A stretch of 61,383 nt of DNA from WLNJ01 sp037131165 (lineage in GTDB: Bacteria > Actinomycetota > Thermoleophilia > Solirubrobacterales > Solirubrobacteraceae). The notes below the pieces were generated by a model, which did no database searches, had not been told where the DNA came from, and was given only the letters and a program-made list of their open reading frames with translations. The position numbers and the translations under genes are program-made. Every line of letters begins with the position of its first letter. Positions within the stretch are counted from its first letter, which is position 1. This document shows positions 8,264 through 17,537 of this stretch, piece by piece. The DNA lies in assembly GCA_037131165.1 (NCBI GenBank), contig JBAXRO010000004.1:1-61383 (forward strand), read 5' to 3'.

Positions 8264-8389
8264 TCAAGATCCTGCAACATCCCATTGTCTCGTCCGCTCA
8301 GGTTCGTAGAGTGATCACTACTTCTACCTTGCCGGAGTGCGCCTGCTGGCGCGACGGCAGGGTTCCAGCCGTTCACGAGGGGAGAGAAC

Positions 8390-8614
8390 TTGTCCTGCAA
8401 GTGCCGGCACTGCTTCGGTCTCGCCGAGTACCTCGAGCAGGCACGCCTCGACACGAGAGGACTGCCGCGCGCACCAGGGCACGCAGCACTCGCGACAAGC
8501 AAACCGCAGTGCGTCGGCTCGATGACCTGCAACTGCCCGACCTGCCAACGCGAACGCACCCGACGCCCACTGCGTCGAGTCCGCCAACCATGGGAGACGC
8601 GCACTGCCGCGTAG
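8390..8614 (+). CDS. Small Cys-rich phage protein
   Basis: A 74-aa protein with paired cysteines MSCKCRHC near the start and CNCPTC near residue 50, suggesting a small zinc-binding fold. The TTG start follows a purine-rich GGGGAGAG ribosome site. Another frame is also open here (8260-8631) but shows no recognisable protein. Function unknown. Confidence 0.5.
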   Translation: MSCKCRHCFGLAEYLEQARLDTRGLPRAPGHAALATSKPQCVGSMTCNCPTCQRERTRRPLRRVRQPWETRTAA

Positions 8615-8623
8615 CAGCGAACC

Positions 8624-8914
8624 ATGGGTAGTCGTCGACGCCAAGACAACAACCCCATGCCAGCCAAGAAGGAATCCCTCTACCACTGGGCCCTCGACGT
8701 GATGTGCAACGGCGACGTCCCCGCAATCGTTCCGACCATCGACGAGGACGGCAACATCAACGGGCTGTACGGCGTCGCCATTCACCCGCAGGTAGGCACG
8801 CAACTGCGCTCCAGCATCCACAGTCCCTCGAAAGGCGAACGATGCGCAGCGGCCATCGCAGCGGTCGCGCTCTGTCGACAGTCCGCTCGCGACGACAACT
8901 TCGACACGCCATGA
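8624..8914 (+). CDS. Hypothetical phage protein
   Basis: 96 aa, acidic (NGDVPAIVPTIDEDGNINGL), no recognised domain. The start at 8624 has no clear ribosome site; the ATG at 8657 (MPAKKESLYHW) is an alternative. Its stop overlaps the next start (ATGA at 8911), which supports expression as part of the leftmost phage operon. Confidence 0.5.
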   Translation: MGSRRRQDNNPMPAKKESLYHWALDVMCNGDVPAIVPTIDEDGNINGLYGVAIHPQVGTQLRSSIHSPSKGERCAAAIAAVALCRQSARDDNFDTP

Positions 8915-9042
8915 ACTTCGTCGGCACATTCCATTCCCTCGCCGACCGAGGCACGCGCCAGCAGCGTGCGGCCGCAACCAACCGTTCCAGCCCTCCCATC
9001 GCGCAACGGATCACGGTTGCGGCCACCCACCTTCCCGCATGA
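8911..9042 (+). CDS. Very small hypothetical phage protein
   Basis: A 43-aa ORF (begins MNFVGTFHSLADRG). Its case rests on arrangement: it overlaps both the gene before (ATGA at 8911) and the HNH gene after (ATGA at 9039), so it fills the gap in a translationally coupled chain. No domain is recognisable. Confidence 0.45.
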   Translation: MNFVGTFHSLADRGTRQQRAAATNRSSPPIAQRITVAATHLPA

Positions 9043-9368
9043 ATCGCCCCTGCATAGACTGCGGAGCAATCACTCCGGCCACGCGCTGCAAGCCGTGCGC
9101 GAGCGCCCGCAACCGCGTCACACACGGCGACACGTACTACCGCACCAAAGAATGGAAGCGCCTCAGTCGCCAAGCTCGCCTCGAGCACGGATCTGACTGC
9201 ACGCTTTGCGGCAGCACGCACCGAGTCCAAGCGCACCACGCAGTGCATCGCACCGAAGGCGGACCCGACACGATCGACAACCTCGTCATGCTCTGCGCGT
9301 CATGCCACCGCAAAGCACACACGAGCACTGACGTCGACCAGATCCTTAAGGGAATCACCCGTGACTGA
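9039..9368 (+). CDS. HNH endonuclease
   Basis: 109 aa. Two zinc-binding Cys pairs at the start (CIDCG and CKPC), then the HNH core: CTLCGSTHRVQAHHAVHRTE, followed by TIDNLVMLCASCHRKAH. Such HNH proteins sit next to the terminase in many HK97-type phages and aid DNA cleavage in packaging, which fits the position here just upstream of terS/terL. It is ATGA-coupled to the preceding small ORF. Confidence 0.88.
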   Translation: MNRPCIDCGAITPATRCKPCASARNRVTHGDTYYRTKEWKRLSRQARLEHGSDCTLCGSTHRVQAHHAVHRTEGGPDTIDNLVMLCASCHRKAHTSTDVDQILKGITRD

Positions 9369-9762
9369 CTTGCCACTCCCGACCGACGTCGCATTTCTCC
9401 GCTTGGAGACCAGCACCATCGACGACGAGCACTACACGCTCATCGCGTACGTCGACGAAACCACCTTCACTTGGACTGCCTGCGTAGTCAACTACCACAC
9501 GACAGACGGCACGCTCATCCTCGATCGAGCATGGACTAGTGACGACAGTCGAGGCACCGGCATCCTCAAGCGCACCGTCGGCACCCTGCTTTTGGCCGCG
9601 CACACCGCCGGCGTCGAGCAGGCAGAATTCCACGGCATGGCAAGCACAGGTGAGGTCATCGCTCGCGGAGCTCAACCCTTGACCGCCACTGACGTCCGAG
9701 TCCCGATGCCAGGCACCTTTTACGACTGGCTGCAGGGCGAACTCACGACGCTCGCCGACTGA
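9361..9762 (+). CDS. Hypothetical phage protein
   Basis: 133 aa, GTG start overlapping the HNH gene by 8 bases. Predicted soluble mixed alpha/beta protein with a strand-rich first half (HYTLIAYVDETTFTWTACVV) and a helical RGTGILKRTVGTLLLAAHTAG segment. That segment loosely recalls the acetyl-CoA loop of GNAT acetyltransferases, but the match is too weak to call. Function unknown. Confidence 0.55.
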   Translation: MTDLPLPTDVAFLRLETSTIDDEHYTLIAYVDETTFTWTACVVNYHTTDGTLILDRAWTSDDSRGTGILKRTVGTLLLAAHTAGVEQAEFHGMASTGEVIARGAQPLTATDVRVPMPGTFYDWLQGELTTLAD

Positions 9763-9864
9763 CGTCGCTTCATTCAAGGGGGGGTGCTTGAGCGGGATCG
9801 CCAAGCAGGGTACCCGCCGCCCTCAATCTGTGAAGAACAGCTCAGCCGTGAGGAGTCTTTACGT

Positions 9865-10299
9865 ATGTCCCGAGGTGCGCAACGATTCACGCCCGAACGC
9901 CGGCAGCAGTGGTTGAAGCTGATCGAGCTGGGCTCCACTCAAGACGAGGCGAACTCGACAGTCGGTGTCAGTTCGGCGACTGTGCGCCGTTGGCTGCAGG
10001 AGGGCCGTGCTGGCAAGTCTGACGAGCGACGCAAGTTCGCGGAGACGTTCGATGCGCTCCCGAAGCGTAAACCTCGGCCGGCCCCGAAGTCGTTGGTGAA
10101 GCAGGAGCGGGAAGGCAAGCTCACGCCCGATCAGCTGGAGGCGCTACTCGAGCAGGCCGCCGTCGACTTGAACGTCCAAGCCATTCGACTGCTGCTCGAA
10201 CGCCCGTGGGAGAAGAATGCCGACGAAAACGAAAGCCCTAGGGTCACGCTCGCGGACGAGCTTGCAGCATTCCGAGAGCGCAAGGCGGGAACTGGCTGA
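9865..10299 (+). CDS. terS: Terminase small subunit-like DNA-binding protein
   Basis: 144 aa from the ATG at 9865, which has AGGAG 9 bases upstream; a longer frame back to 9784 lacks such a site. The N-terminus carries a helix-turn-helix (ELGSTQDEANSTVGVSSATVR) and the C-terminus is a helical oligomerisation region. Position directly before and overlapping terL supports its role in recognising the packaging site of phage DNA. Confidence 0.75.
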   Translation: MSRGAQRFTPERRQQWLKLIELGSTQDEANSTVGVSSATVRRWLQEGRAGKSDERRKFAETFDALPKRKPRPAPKSLVKQEREGKLTPDQLEALLEQAAVDLNVQAIRLLLERPWEKNADENESPRVTLADELAAFRERKAGTG

Positions 10300-11689
10300 G
10301 TTCGAAGCCCTGTGTTGCCCGCGGTTGATCACCGAGAACGGTGGGCCGCTCGTGCTTGAGGACTGGCAGCGAGAAGTACTGCTCGATCACTTCGACAGCG
10401 CCAAGGAGCTTGTCGTCCTGATCGGAAAGGGCAACGGCAAGACCACTCTGTTTGCGGCGATCGCGATCTGGCACCTGTTGACCGTCGATGATGCCCGCTG
10501 TTACATCGCGGCGGCCTCTCGAGATCAGGCGTCGATCATGTACCAGCACGCCCTCGGTTTCGTGAAGCGCAATCCGGAGCTCGAGCAGCTGATCCTCGTG
10601 CGGGCTGGCACTCGTGAGCTGCGAATCATGGGCGGCACCGGGTTCGTGCGTGTTCTCGCGTCTGACTCCAACACGGCGGACGGCATCGCGCCGACCCTGT
10701 TCCTCTGCGACGAGCTGCATCGTCACAAGTCCACGGACCTTTACACGGTGGCCGCTCAGGCGCTCGGCAAGAGAAACGGTCGGATGGTCACGATCAGCAC
10801 GGCCGGCTCGAGCATGGAGTCGCCGCTCGGCAAGATCCGCGAGCGCGCTCACCTGCTTGACGATCAGATTCAAGACGACTTCCACTTGCGAGCCGTCAGT
10901 GACGACGGCACTTTCATCGTGCATGAGTGGGCTGTTCCGCCAGGGGAAGACGTCGAGGACGTCAACGTCGTCAAGCGCGCGAACCCGTCGAGTTTCGTCA
11001 CGGTCGAGGATCTCAAGCGCCGGCTTGAGTCACCGAGCACCCACAAGCGCGACTGGCTCAGGTTCGCTTGCAATCAGTGGGTGACTGTCGAGGACGCGTG
11101 GATCGAACCGGGAAAGTGGGGTCTCCTCGCCGACCCGGACATGAGCATCCCCGAGCATCACGAAGTCCACGTAGGAGTCGACATAGGCTTGCGCCACGAC
11201 ACGTCGGCTGTGGTCGTCGTGGGTCAGCGAGAGGACGGTCGCTGGATGGTCGAGTCGAGTGTGTTCACTCCCCCCGAGGGCGGTGAGGTCGACCTCGCTC
11301 AGATCGAGCAGCACATCATGAGCCTGCACGACTACTACTCCGTGCGCGGCGTCGTCTACGACCGGTGGAATTTCAGCCGGTCAGCTCAGGAGTTGGCGAG
11401 CCGTGGCGCGGTCACGATCGAGATGCCAATGACTAATGAGCGCATGGTCCCGGCCTGCACTCGCCTGATGGAAGCAGTGAATCGGCACGAGATCGTCCAC
11501 AACGGCGACCCGGCCCTGCAAGCCCACGTTGAGGCGGCCGCGGTCAAGAGCACCGAGCGTGGCATTCGAGTTTCGAAGGGCAAGACGGGCGCGAGCCCCA
11601 CCGGCAAGATCGACGCGCTGATTGCCCTGATCCTGGCCTTCACGGTCGCAACCAACGAATCCCCGGAAGTGAGCGTGGAATGGCTGTGA
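10217..11689 (+). CDS. terL: Terminase large subunit
   Basis: Packages phage DNA into the prohead: ATPase motor plus nuclease. 490 aa. Walker A GKGNGKTT at 70-77, Walker B LFLCDELHRH with Asp/Glu 165-166, a coupling region STAGSS near 195, and the RNase H-like nuclease with Asp322 (GVDIGLRHD) and a late Asp in GKIDALIA. It overlaps terS by 83 bases in another frame, so the exact start may be somewhat later. Confidence 0.95.
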   Translation: MPTKTKALGSRSRTSLQHSESARRELAEFEALCCPRLITENGGPLVLEDWQREVLLDHFDSAKELVVLIGKGNGKTTLFAAIAIWHLLTVDDARCYIAAASRDQASIMYQHALGFVKRNPELEQLILVRAGTRELRIMGGTGFVRVLASDSNTADGIAPTLFLCDELHRHKSTDLYTVAAQALGKRNGRMVTISTAGSSMESPLGKIRERAHLLDDQIQDDFHLRAVSDDGTFIVHEWAVPPGEDVEDVNVVKRANPSSFVTVEDLKRRLESPSTHKRDWLRFACNQWVTVEDAWIEPGKWGLLADPDMSIPEHHEVHVGVDIGLRHDTSAVVVVGQREDGRWMVESSVFTPPEGGEVDLAQIEQHIMSLHDYYSVRGVVYDRWNFSRSAQELASRGAVTIEMPMTNERMVPACTRLMEAVNRHEIVHNGDPALQAHVEAAAVKSTERGIRVSKGKTGASPTGKIDALIALILAFTVATNESPEVSVEWL

Positions 11690-11895
11690 GACTCAAGAAG
11701 CGCCGCGTGCGCCTGCACCTCAAGAACGACGCGCCGAGCATCGAGGGCATTCTCGTCGGCACAGTTGACGGGCATTACCTGCTCAAGATCCCGCGCGTTC
11801 TCAAGGCGGCCGGCGACACCATCAGCCTCGACGGTGACGTCGAGGTGCCCCGCGTCAACGTCCTGTTCCTGCAACGTCTCGGTGGTGACCAATGA
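11680..11895 (+). CDS. Small phage protein between terminase and portal
   Basis: 71 aa and basic at the start (MAVRLKKRRVRLHLKNDAPS), predicted as a small beta-barrel-like fold (GILVGTVDGHYLLKIPRVL). It overlaps terL by 10 bases and the portal gene by 4 (ATGA). Small proteins in this slot are common in actinophages; its job is unknown. Confidence 0.65.
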   Translation: MAVRLKKRRVRLHLKNDAPSIEGILVGTVDGHYLLKIPRVLKAAGDTISLDGDVEVPRVNVLFLQRLGGDQ

Positions 11896-13142
11896 TCTTG
11901 CGAGGACGTGACGGTGACGTTGAAGTGCGTGACCTGTTCGAGGGAGTTGACAGGGTCCCGCGCCCCGGTGAGGCCGGTGGCGCCTGGTCCTACGCCGGCC
12001 GCCAAGTCAGCTTCGACGAGGCGAGCAGTCTCCCCGCCGTGATGGCTTGCATCCGGCTCCGCGCCGAGACCGCGGCAAGCCTGCCGGTCAGGCTGTTCGA
12101 ACAGGACGGCGATCAGCTGCAGGCGCCCGTGAACTACAAGGATCAGGCCGCGATGCTCAGTCGCGAGCCGAACTCCGACATGACCGCGTTCCACCTCTGG
12201 TACCACGTGTTCTCAAGCCTTGACGGCTGGGGTGGCGCGTACCTCCTGAAAGCGAAGGCGAAGGGCCGCGTCGAAAGCCTTTATCCACTCGATCCGAGTC
12301 GCGTGATCCCCCGCGTCGAGGACGGCGAGCTCGTGTTCTACGTGCGCAACAGCGCGAACGGTGGCCGCCAGCCTCACGATCCGAAAGGCACTCGCCTGAC
12401 TCGATCGGACATCCTGTACATCCCGGGCGTGCTCCTGAACGACCCGTACATCGGAGTGTCACCGATCGCGGTGCATCGCCACATGCTCGGCAACGCATTG
12501 GCCCAGCAGGAGTACGCGGGCCGGTACTACGCCAACGACGGCAGTCCCGGTGGTGTGATCAGCGTGCAGGGCCAACTCACCAAGGAGAAGCGCGACGAGA
12601 TCAAGGAGGCGTGGGAGGCGCGTCATCGCTCCGCGAGCGCTTCGCATCGTGTCGCGGTCCTCAGTGGTGGCGCCGAGTTCAACACGGTCGGGATCAACTT
12701 GCGAGACGCACAGTTCATCGAGGGGCAGCTTTCAAGCACCCAGGACGTCTGCAGGATTTTCGGTGTTCCGGTTGGCTTGCTTGACGCTCACGGGTTCAGT
12801 GTTCGAACCACGCCGGAGGAGGACATGAGCCGGTTCGCGCTGAGGCTCAGTCCGACCCTCAGGCGGGTCGAGAGCGCCATCGAGACCGACAAGGACCTTT
12901 TCCCCGACGGGTCCGGTTCGCGGTTCAATGACGCGGACCCCGTCGTGAGGTTCGACACGAACCACTTGGTTCGCGCGGACCAAGCCAAGAGATTCGCCGC
13001 GTACACGGCAGCCCGCCAGGGCGGTTGGATGAGCGCCAACGAGATCCGCGCATTCGAGAACTTGCCGCCCGTTGAAGGCGGCGACGAGGTGCAGGCCACA
13101 CCAGTTGGTGGCGCACCGAACCCCGATCCCGTCACTGACTGA
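11892..13142 (+). CDS. Portal protein (HK97/lambda-like)
   Basis: 416 aa. Forms the dodecameric ring through which DNA enters the head. Family features are VMACIRLRAETAASLPVRLF near the start, YHVFSSLDGWGGAYLL, DILYIPGVLLNDPYIGVSPI in the centre, and the RIFGVPVGLLD region. Length fits the family. ATGA-coupled to the preceding small gene. Confidence 0.94.
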   Translation: MILRGRDGDVEVRDLFEGVDRVPRPGEAGGAWSYAGRQVSFDEASSLPAVMACIRLRAETAASLPVRLFEQDGDQLQAPVNYKDQAAMLSREPNSDMTAFHLWYHVFSSLDGWGGAYLLKAKAKGRVESLYPLDPSRVIPRVEDGELVFYVRNSANGGRQPHDPKGTRLTRSDILYIPGVLLNDPYIGVSPIAVHRHMLGNALAQQEYAGRYYANDGSPGGVISVQGQLTKEKRDEIKEAWEARHRSASASHRVAVLSGGAEFNTVGINLRDAQFIEGQLSSTQDVCRIFGVPVGLLDAHGFSVRTTPEEDMSRFALRLSPTLRRVESAIETDKDLFPDGSGSRFNDADPVVRFDTNHLVRADQAKRFAAYTAARQGGWMSANEIRAFENLPPVEGGDEVQATPVGGAPNPDPVTD

Positions 13143-13182
13143 CCTTCGCGCCCGTTGCGGCGCACTACCCGAGGAGAAACCC

Positions 13183-14106
13183 ATGGACCGCGAGGCACGC
13201 GACCTCATGCCCGAAGACGACACCACTGAACGCCTCGAAGGCGTTGAGGAACTGCTCTGCACGGTCGGAGCAGCGATCAGTCAGTGGCAGTTGTCCAAGG
13301 TCACCCCTGAGGAGGAGCCTGACGAGCCGACGGGCGACCCTGAGGCTGAACCCATGAGCGAGGCGCGCAGCGCCCCTGACGGCCTGTGCGTGCGTCGTGG
13401 CGTGATTGACGGGCGTGAGCACCTGCTCGCCGGCCTTGAGAACGTCGAGATCCGAGACAGTGGCGCCGGCAGCGGGTACTTCACTCTGCGCGGGCACGCC
13501 GCCATGTTCTCGACGGACAGTGAGGACCTGGGCGGTTTCATTGAGCGCCTCATGCCAGGGTGCTTCGCTGAGGCACTGCGCTCAAGCACCGTGCATCTCG
13601 TCTGGCAGCACGACATGGGAATGCCGCTCGCGAGCACAGAGAGCGGCACCCTTGAACTGCGCGAAGACGAGCAGGGCCTCTCAGTGTGGGCGCGCATCCC
13701 GAACACGCTCAGCTACGCCCAAGACATCAGGACCCTGTTCGAAAACGGCATCGCGACCGGCATGAGCTTCGCGTTCACGTTGCCGGAGGACGGCAGTGGC
13801 GAGACGTGGACTCGCACTCCTGACGGCACTCCACTGCGAACCATCACTCGCGTCGCTGAGCTGTTCGACGTCAGTTGCGTCTCGCGCGGTGCCTACCGCC
13901 AACCAGCCTTTTCCATGCGCAGCGTGATTGACGCCGCAGTGGAAAGCGGTCGCCTTCCCGAAGGGGAAGGGGCCAGCCCCGTCGCGCAGGCAGACCCTGC
14001 GGGCGATTCGACCCAAGAGGTCGACGAGCGAGCCCGGGCACTCGCCGCGCAAAGAGAGGACGTCGGCCGTCGGCTGCGTCTCGCTCGAGCGCGTTCCCGC
14101 CAGTAA
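13183..14106 (+). CDS. HK97-family prohead maturation protease (S78)
   Basis: 307 aa. Cleaves scaffold/delta domains during capsid maturation. The start is ATG 13183 with GAGGAG upstream. An acidic N-terminal extension of about 85 residues precedes the protease domain; His143 (LVWQHDMGMPL) and Ser195 (TGMSFAF) are the probable catalytic residues. LMPGCFAEAL and VSRGAYRQPAF are typical flanking motifs. The C-terminal tail is coiled and charged, suggesting an attached scaffold-like segment. Confidence 0.92.
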   Translation: MDREARDLMPEDDTTERLEGVEELLCTVGAAISQWQLSKVTPEEEPDEPTGDPEAEPMSEARSAPDGLCVRRGVIDGREHLLAGLENVEIRDSGAGSGYFTLRGHAAMFSTDSEDLGGFIERLMPGCFAEALRSSTVHLVWQHDMGMPLASTESGTLELREDEQGLSVWARIPNTLSYAQDIRTLFENGIATGMSFAFTLPEDGSGETWTRTPDGTPLRTITRVAELFDVSCVSRGAYRQPAFSMRSVIDAAVESGRLPEGEGASPVAQADPAGDSTQEVDERARALAAQREDVGRRLRLARARSRQ

Positions 14107-14133
14107 ACCCAAACAAGAGAAAGGAGCTTGATC

Positions 14134-15510
14134 GTGGAGATCAAGACTCTCAAGGTTGCCGTGCGCGACGCTTTCTCGGCCATGGAGTCGGCTGCCGCCG
14201 ACCTCGAGGCCGTGACCGACGAGACGCCGGAAGCCGACATCACCCAGCGCAACGAGGCTTTCGAAGCCGCTGAGCGCGATCACAAGGCCGCCGTCGAGAC
14301 ACTCGAGCGCGCTGAGCGCGTCGCAGCTGCTCGCGAGAGCCTGCCGACCGTCCCGGCCGAGGACAGCGCACCCGAGGGTGCAGTGACCTCGACCACGGGC
14401 GCGAACGTCCGCATGGGCGTCACCACGGAGCCGGACATGTACCGGTCCCCCGACAAGGCCCCGAGGTTCTCGTTCTTCCAGGACCTCTGGAACTCCCGCA
14501 AGGGCGACTCGGGCGCTCAGGAGCGTCTCGCACGCCATCAGGCTCACGAGCTCGAGAAGCGTGCCGTCTCCAACACCGACGGTGCCGGAGGCGACTTCGT
14601 GCCGCCCGCATGGCTGATCAGCGACTACGTGCATCTCGCGCGCGCAGGTCGAGTCACCGCGGACGCCACGTTCAAGCTCCCGCTGCCGCAGGGCACCGAC
14701 TCAATCAACGTGCCCCGCATCACCGGTGGAGTCACCGTCGCCGCACTGCAGGACGGCAACAACGCCTCGAACACGGACATCACCAGCGACGCAGTGACCG
14801 CCCCGGTGGTCACGATCGCCGGTAACGCCGACGTTCAGCGTAGCGCCTTGGAGCGGTCGACTGCCGCGGGTGCGGGCCTCGACAAGATCCTCGCGAAGGA
14901 CCTTGCCCTGGCTTACTCCACTGCCGTCGACGTTCAGGCCGTGTCGGGTTCCGGTTCGAGCGGCAACGCTCGCGGTATCCTCGCGACGTCTGGCATCAAC
15001 CAGGTCACGTTCACGACCGGTTCGCCGACGCTGGCGCTCCTGTACCCGAAGCTCGCGGACGCAGTGAATCGCGTGCACACGGGTCGGTTCCTCGCGCCGA
15101 CCGCGATCGTCATGCACCCGAGGCGTTGGGCGTGGTTCCTGTCGCAGGTCGACTCGACCGGCCGGCCGTTCATTCCGGCTCAGGCACCGTTCAACCCGGT
15201 TGGTGCACTGGCGGACGTTGCCTCTGAGGGCATCGTCGGGCAGCTGCTCGGACTCCCCGTCATCGTGGACCCGAGCATCCCGACCAACCGTGGCGCCGGC
15301 ACCGACCAGGACGCGATCATCGTCGCTCGCTTCGATGACCTGTACCTGTACGAGGACGAGACCCCGCGGGTCAAGGTCTTCGAGCAGGCCCTGACTGACA
15401 AGCTGCAGATCAGGGTCCAGCTGTACAACTACCTGGCCTTCACGGCCGGGCGTCTCCCCAAGTCCGTCAGCACGGTCGAGGGTACGGGCCTCGTGGCCCC
15501 GACGTTCTAG
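14134..15510 (+). CDS. Major capsid protein (HK97 fold)
   Basis: 458 aa. I prefer GTG 14134, which has AAGGAG 8 bases upstream, over TTG 14128, which is too close to it. Residues 1-110 are a charged helical delta (scaffold) domain, probably removed by the upstream protease. The rest is the HK97 capsid fold: GAGGDFVPPAWL, IVMHPRRWAWFLSQVD, GQLLGLPVIVDPSIP and IRVQLYNYLAFTAGR are typical. A terminator-like hairpin follows. Confidence 0.94.
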   Translation: MEIKTLKVAVRDAFSAMESAAADLEAVTDETPEADITQRNEAFEAAERDHKAAVETLERAERVAAARESLPTVPAEDSAPEGAVTSTTGANVRMGVTTEPDMYRSPDKAPRFSFFQDLWNSRKGDSGAQERLARHQAHELEKRAVSNTDGAGGDFVPPAWLISDYVHLARAGRVTADATFKLPLPQGTDSINVPRITGGVTVAALQDGNNASNTDITSDAVTAPVVTIAGNADVQRSALERSTAAGAGLDKILAKDLALAYSTAVDVQAVSGSGSSGNARGILATSGINQVTFTTGSPTLALLYPKLADAVNRVHTGRFLAPTAIVMHPRRWAWFLSQVDSTGRPFIPAQAPFNPVGALADVASEGIVGQLLGLPVIVDPSIPTNRGAGTDQDAIIVARFDDLYLYEDETPRVKVFEQALTDKLQIRVQLYNYLAFTAGRLPKSVSTVEGTGLVAPTF

Positions 15511-15546
15511 TCCAAGGACTAGAAGGCGCATACGCGCCAACCGGAA

Positions 15547-15583
15547 CCCCCCGCTCGCCCGACACTTGTTTGGCGGGCGGGGC
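15547..15583 (+). terminator. Hairpin after the capsid gene
   Basis: An 11-bp stem (CCCCGCTCGCC paired with GGCGGGCGGGG, one G-T wobble; 15549-15559 with 15572-15582) and a 12-base loop. No clear T tract follows, so it may attenuate rather than end transcription, letting capsid mRNA exceed downstream tail mRNA. Confidence 0.55.
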
Positions 15584-15618
15584 TTCCGCTCAATCTTCAA
15601 CCTCAACAGGAGGACCAG

Positions 15619-15825
15619 ATGTCCGAGTTCATCAGTGACGAGCTGCGAGACGACCACATCTCCGCCCTGATCACGGAACGTGACTTCTACACGGCGCGCG
15701 GCGAGAAGGCTCGCGCCACCGAAGTCGACGCGGAGCTCGCGCGCCTCGGTGCCGCTTCGAAGCCGAAGACCAAGCGCGCCGAGAAGCGCCCTCGCCTGGC
15801 AGACCCGAAGACTGAAACCAGGTAG
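15619..15825 (+). CDS. Small hypothetical phage head protein
   Basis: 68 aa. The acidic helical N-terminus (MSEFISDELRDDHISAL) and basic tail (KPKTKRAEKRPR) show no known domain. AGGAGG lies upstream. It sits between capsid and connector genes, where small head-assembly proteins are frequent. Confidence 0.6.
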   Translation: MSEFISDELRDDHISALITERDFYTARGEKARATEVDAELARLGAASKPKTKRAEKRPRLADPKTETR

Positions 15826-15828
15826 GTC

Positions 15829-16452
15829 GTGGCGTACCCCGACCTGACAACCCGAGCGGCCGTCAGGGCGCACCTGCAGAAGCCGACGGGCGACACCGCT
15901 CAGGACGCGATCATCGACTCGTTGATCTCACGCTCGAGCGCAGCGATCCAACGCTACTGCGATCGCGAGTTCGTCAGTGCCCAACCCGGCACGCAGGGGA
16001 GCCCCGTGGCGCGCGTCTTCGAGACCGAAGTGCTGCGCGACGGGTTCCTCGACCTCGCGCCTTACGACGCGAAGGCCGGCACCATCACTCAGATCCGTCT
16101 TGACACGGATCTCGACACGCCCAGGGTGCTTACGTCGAGCGAGTGGCGTCCCTGGCCGATCCCAGCTCGCGACGGCGTCGTCACCGCGTTGCGCGTCGCC
16201 CCGACAAGTTTGGGTGGATACCACCGGTTCCGCAACCGGCAGTTCGAAGTGACCGCTCAGTGGGGGTGGCCGTCGGTGCCATACGACGTCGAGTACGCCA
16301 CGATTGTCACGACAACGATCTGGCTCAGGCGCGAGGTAGCAGCGTTCAGCACCACCTACAACCTCGACGAGGACCGTGTCGAGCGCCCTGAGGCACTTCC
16401 GAGCGCCGTCAGGGCGATGCTTGCGACGTACAGGCGAAGCACCCTTGGCTAG
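15829..16452 (+). CDS. Head-tail connector (gp6-like adaptor)
   Basis: 207 aa, GTG start. The N-terminus PDLTTRAAVRAHLQ with DAIIDSLISRSSAAIQRYCD is characteristic of the DNA-packaging/adaptor family that forms a ring below the portal. The following beta-rich region (FEVTAQWGWPSVPYDVEYA) also matches. Location after capsid fits. Confidence 0.82.
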   Translation: MAYPDLTTRAAVRAHLQKPTGDTAQDAIIDSLISRSSAAIQRYCDREFVSAQPGTQGSPVARVFETEVLRDGFLDLAPYDAKAGTITQIRLDTDLDTPRVLTSSEWRPWPIPARDGVVTALRVAPTSLGGYHRFRNRQFEVTAQWGWPSVPYDVEYATIVTTTIWLRREVAAFSTTYNLDEDRVERPEALPSAVRAMLATYRRSTLG

Positions 16453-17086
16453 CGACTCGCACGGCTGGACGTTCCATGTGCCCGACTTGGGCCTTTCGAT
16501 CCGCATGGAAGCCCAGCTGAACAAGGACGAATTCAAGAAGGTCCGCAACCGGATCAACCGTGAACTGCGCGACACGAAACGCAAAGTCGCTCAAGAGACG
16601 TTCGTGCCTGTCATGGACTCAAGAGCACGTTACGTGACGACGATCACCGGTCGCGGCATGGTCGCCCGGAAGGGCACCGCCGGCAGTGTGTACCTGACGA
16701 CTCTCGCTCGAGGCAAGAAGAAGCAGACGGTTGGGTACTTGGAGTTTGGTGGCGAGAACCCCGGCAAGAAAACGCGGCGCATGATTGTCCCGGACGACAT
16801 CACTCCGCTGGGTCGGATGCAGTCCGTGGGCGTGTCTCAGAAGGGTCATTTGGTTGGCCCGAAAGTGAAGGGCGGCAAGCGCCGCCGATCTCGCAGTGAT
16901 CGGTCTCACGCCGGGGCGGTCAGCACGCCACAAGGACCGCGTGCGTGGATCAACAATCCACGCAAGTTCGCGGGCAAGCACATGCTCGGCAAGACCATGC
17001 GCTCCCAAACTCCAGTTTTCCGCGATCGGCTCAGTGACCGGCTGCTCGACTACTTCCAGACCGAAGGGTTCGACATTCAGCGATGA
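16445..17086 (+). CDS. Putative head-closure/neck protein
   Basis: About 213 aa from a TTG at 16445 that overlaps the previous gene by 8 bases; the exact start is uncertain. Helical charged N-terminus (NKDEFKKVRNRINRELRDTK) then GYLEFGGENPGKKTRRMIVP, reminiscent of HK97 gp10-like neck components. Very basic central segment (KGGKRRRSRSDRSH). Assignment rests mainly on position between the adaptor and tail terminator genes. Confidence 0.6.
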   Translation: MASDSHGWTFHVPDLGLSIRMEAQLNKDEFKKVRNRINRELRDTKRKVAQETFVPVMDSRARYVTTITGRGMVARKGTAGSVYLTTLARGKKKQTVGYLEFGGENPGKKTRRMIVPDDITPLGRMQSVGVSQKGHLVGPKVKGGKRRRSRSDRSHAGAVSTPQGPRAWINNPRKFAGKHMLGKTMRSQTPVFRDRLSDRLLDYFQTEGFDIQR

Positions 17087-17526
17087 GCAGCACGATCATT
17101 CAACCGCTCGCCGACCTGATCGCGACCACCATCGAAAGCCTGCAGACCGACTTCACGGTCAACGGGTACAGCAACGACCCCGGATTCGCCGGCTTGGACA
17201 GTTTGCCGTGCGGCATTGTTGGCTTGCCGATCATTGACCGCGTCGACGTCGACGAGGCAGAGTCTCAGTTCGGAAGCAACGACTGGCGCTTCGAGTTCCC
17301 AATCACGTTTCTGTTCGACTTGGGCAACAGTGACACCGCCCAAGCGCAGGCCCTCGACACGGTCGAGCGGTTCATTCAGAAGATCGACTCCGCCGCACTG
17401 AGCGTCAGTGACCCAAGCATCGTCGACGCGAAGGTCACGCGCAGCGAAGGCGGAGAGATCCTCGATGCCTCACGTCCTCTCCTGTCCTACAACTGCACCC
17501 TCAGGGTGCTCAAGCTCCAAACCTGA
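17083..17526 (+). CDS. Putative tail terminator protein
   Basis: 147 aa, ATGA overlap with the previous gene. Begins with a helix (IIQPLADLIATTIESLQTDF) followed by strands (WRFEFPITFLFDLG) and ends LLSYNCTLRVLKL, the alpha/beta pattern of tail-completion proteins that cap the tail tube. Order adaptor, neck, terminator, major tail protein is the standard siphovirus order. Confidence 0.65.
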   Translation: MSSTIIQPLADLIATTIESLQTDFTVNGYSNDPGFAGLDSLPCGIVGLPIIDRVDVDEAESQFGSNDWRFEFPITFLFDLGNSDTAQAQALDTVERFIQKIDSAALSVSDPSIVDAKVTRSEGGEILDASRPLLSYNCTLRVLKLQT

Positions 17527-17537
17527 GAAAGGCACCC

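Noticed and set aside
8260..8631. 123-codon rightward frame
   Set aside because: Competes with the Cys-rich ORF at 8390, which has a better ribosome site and paired cysteines; composition looks like a shadow.
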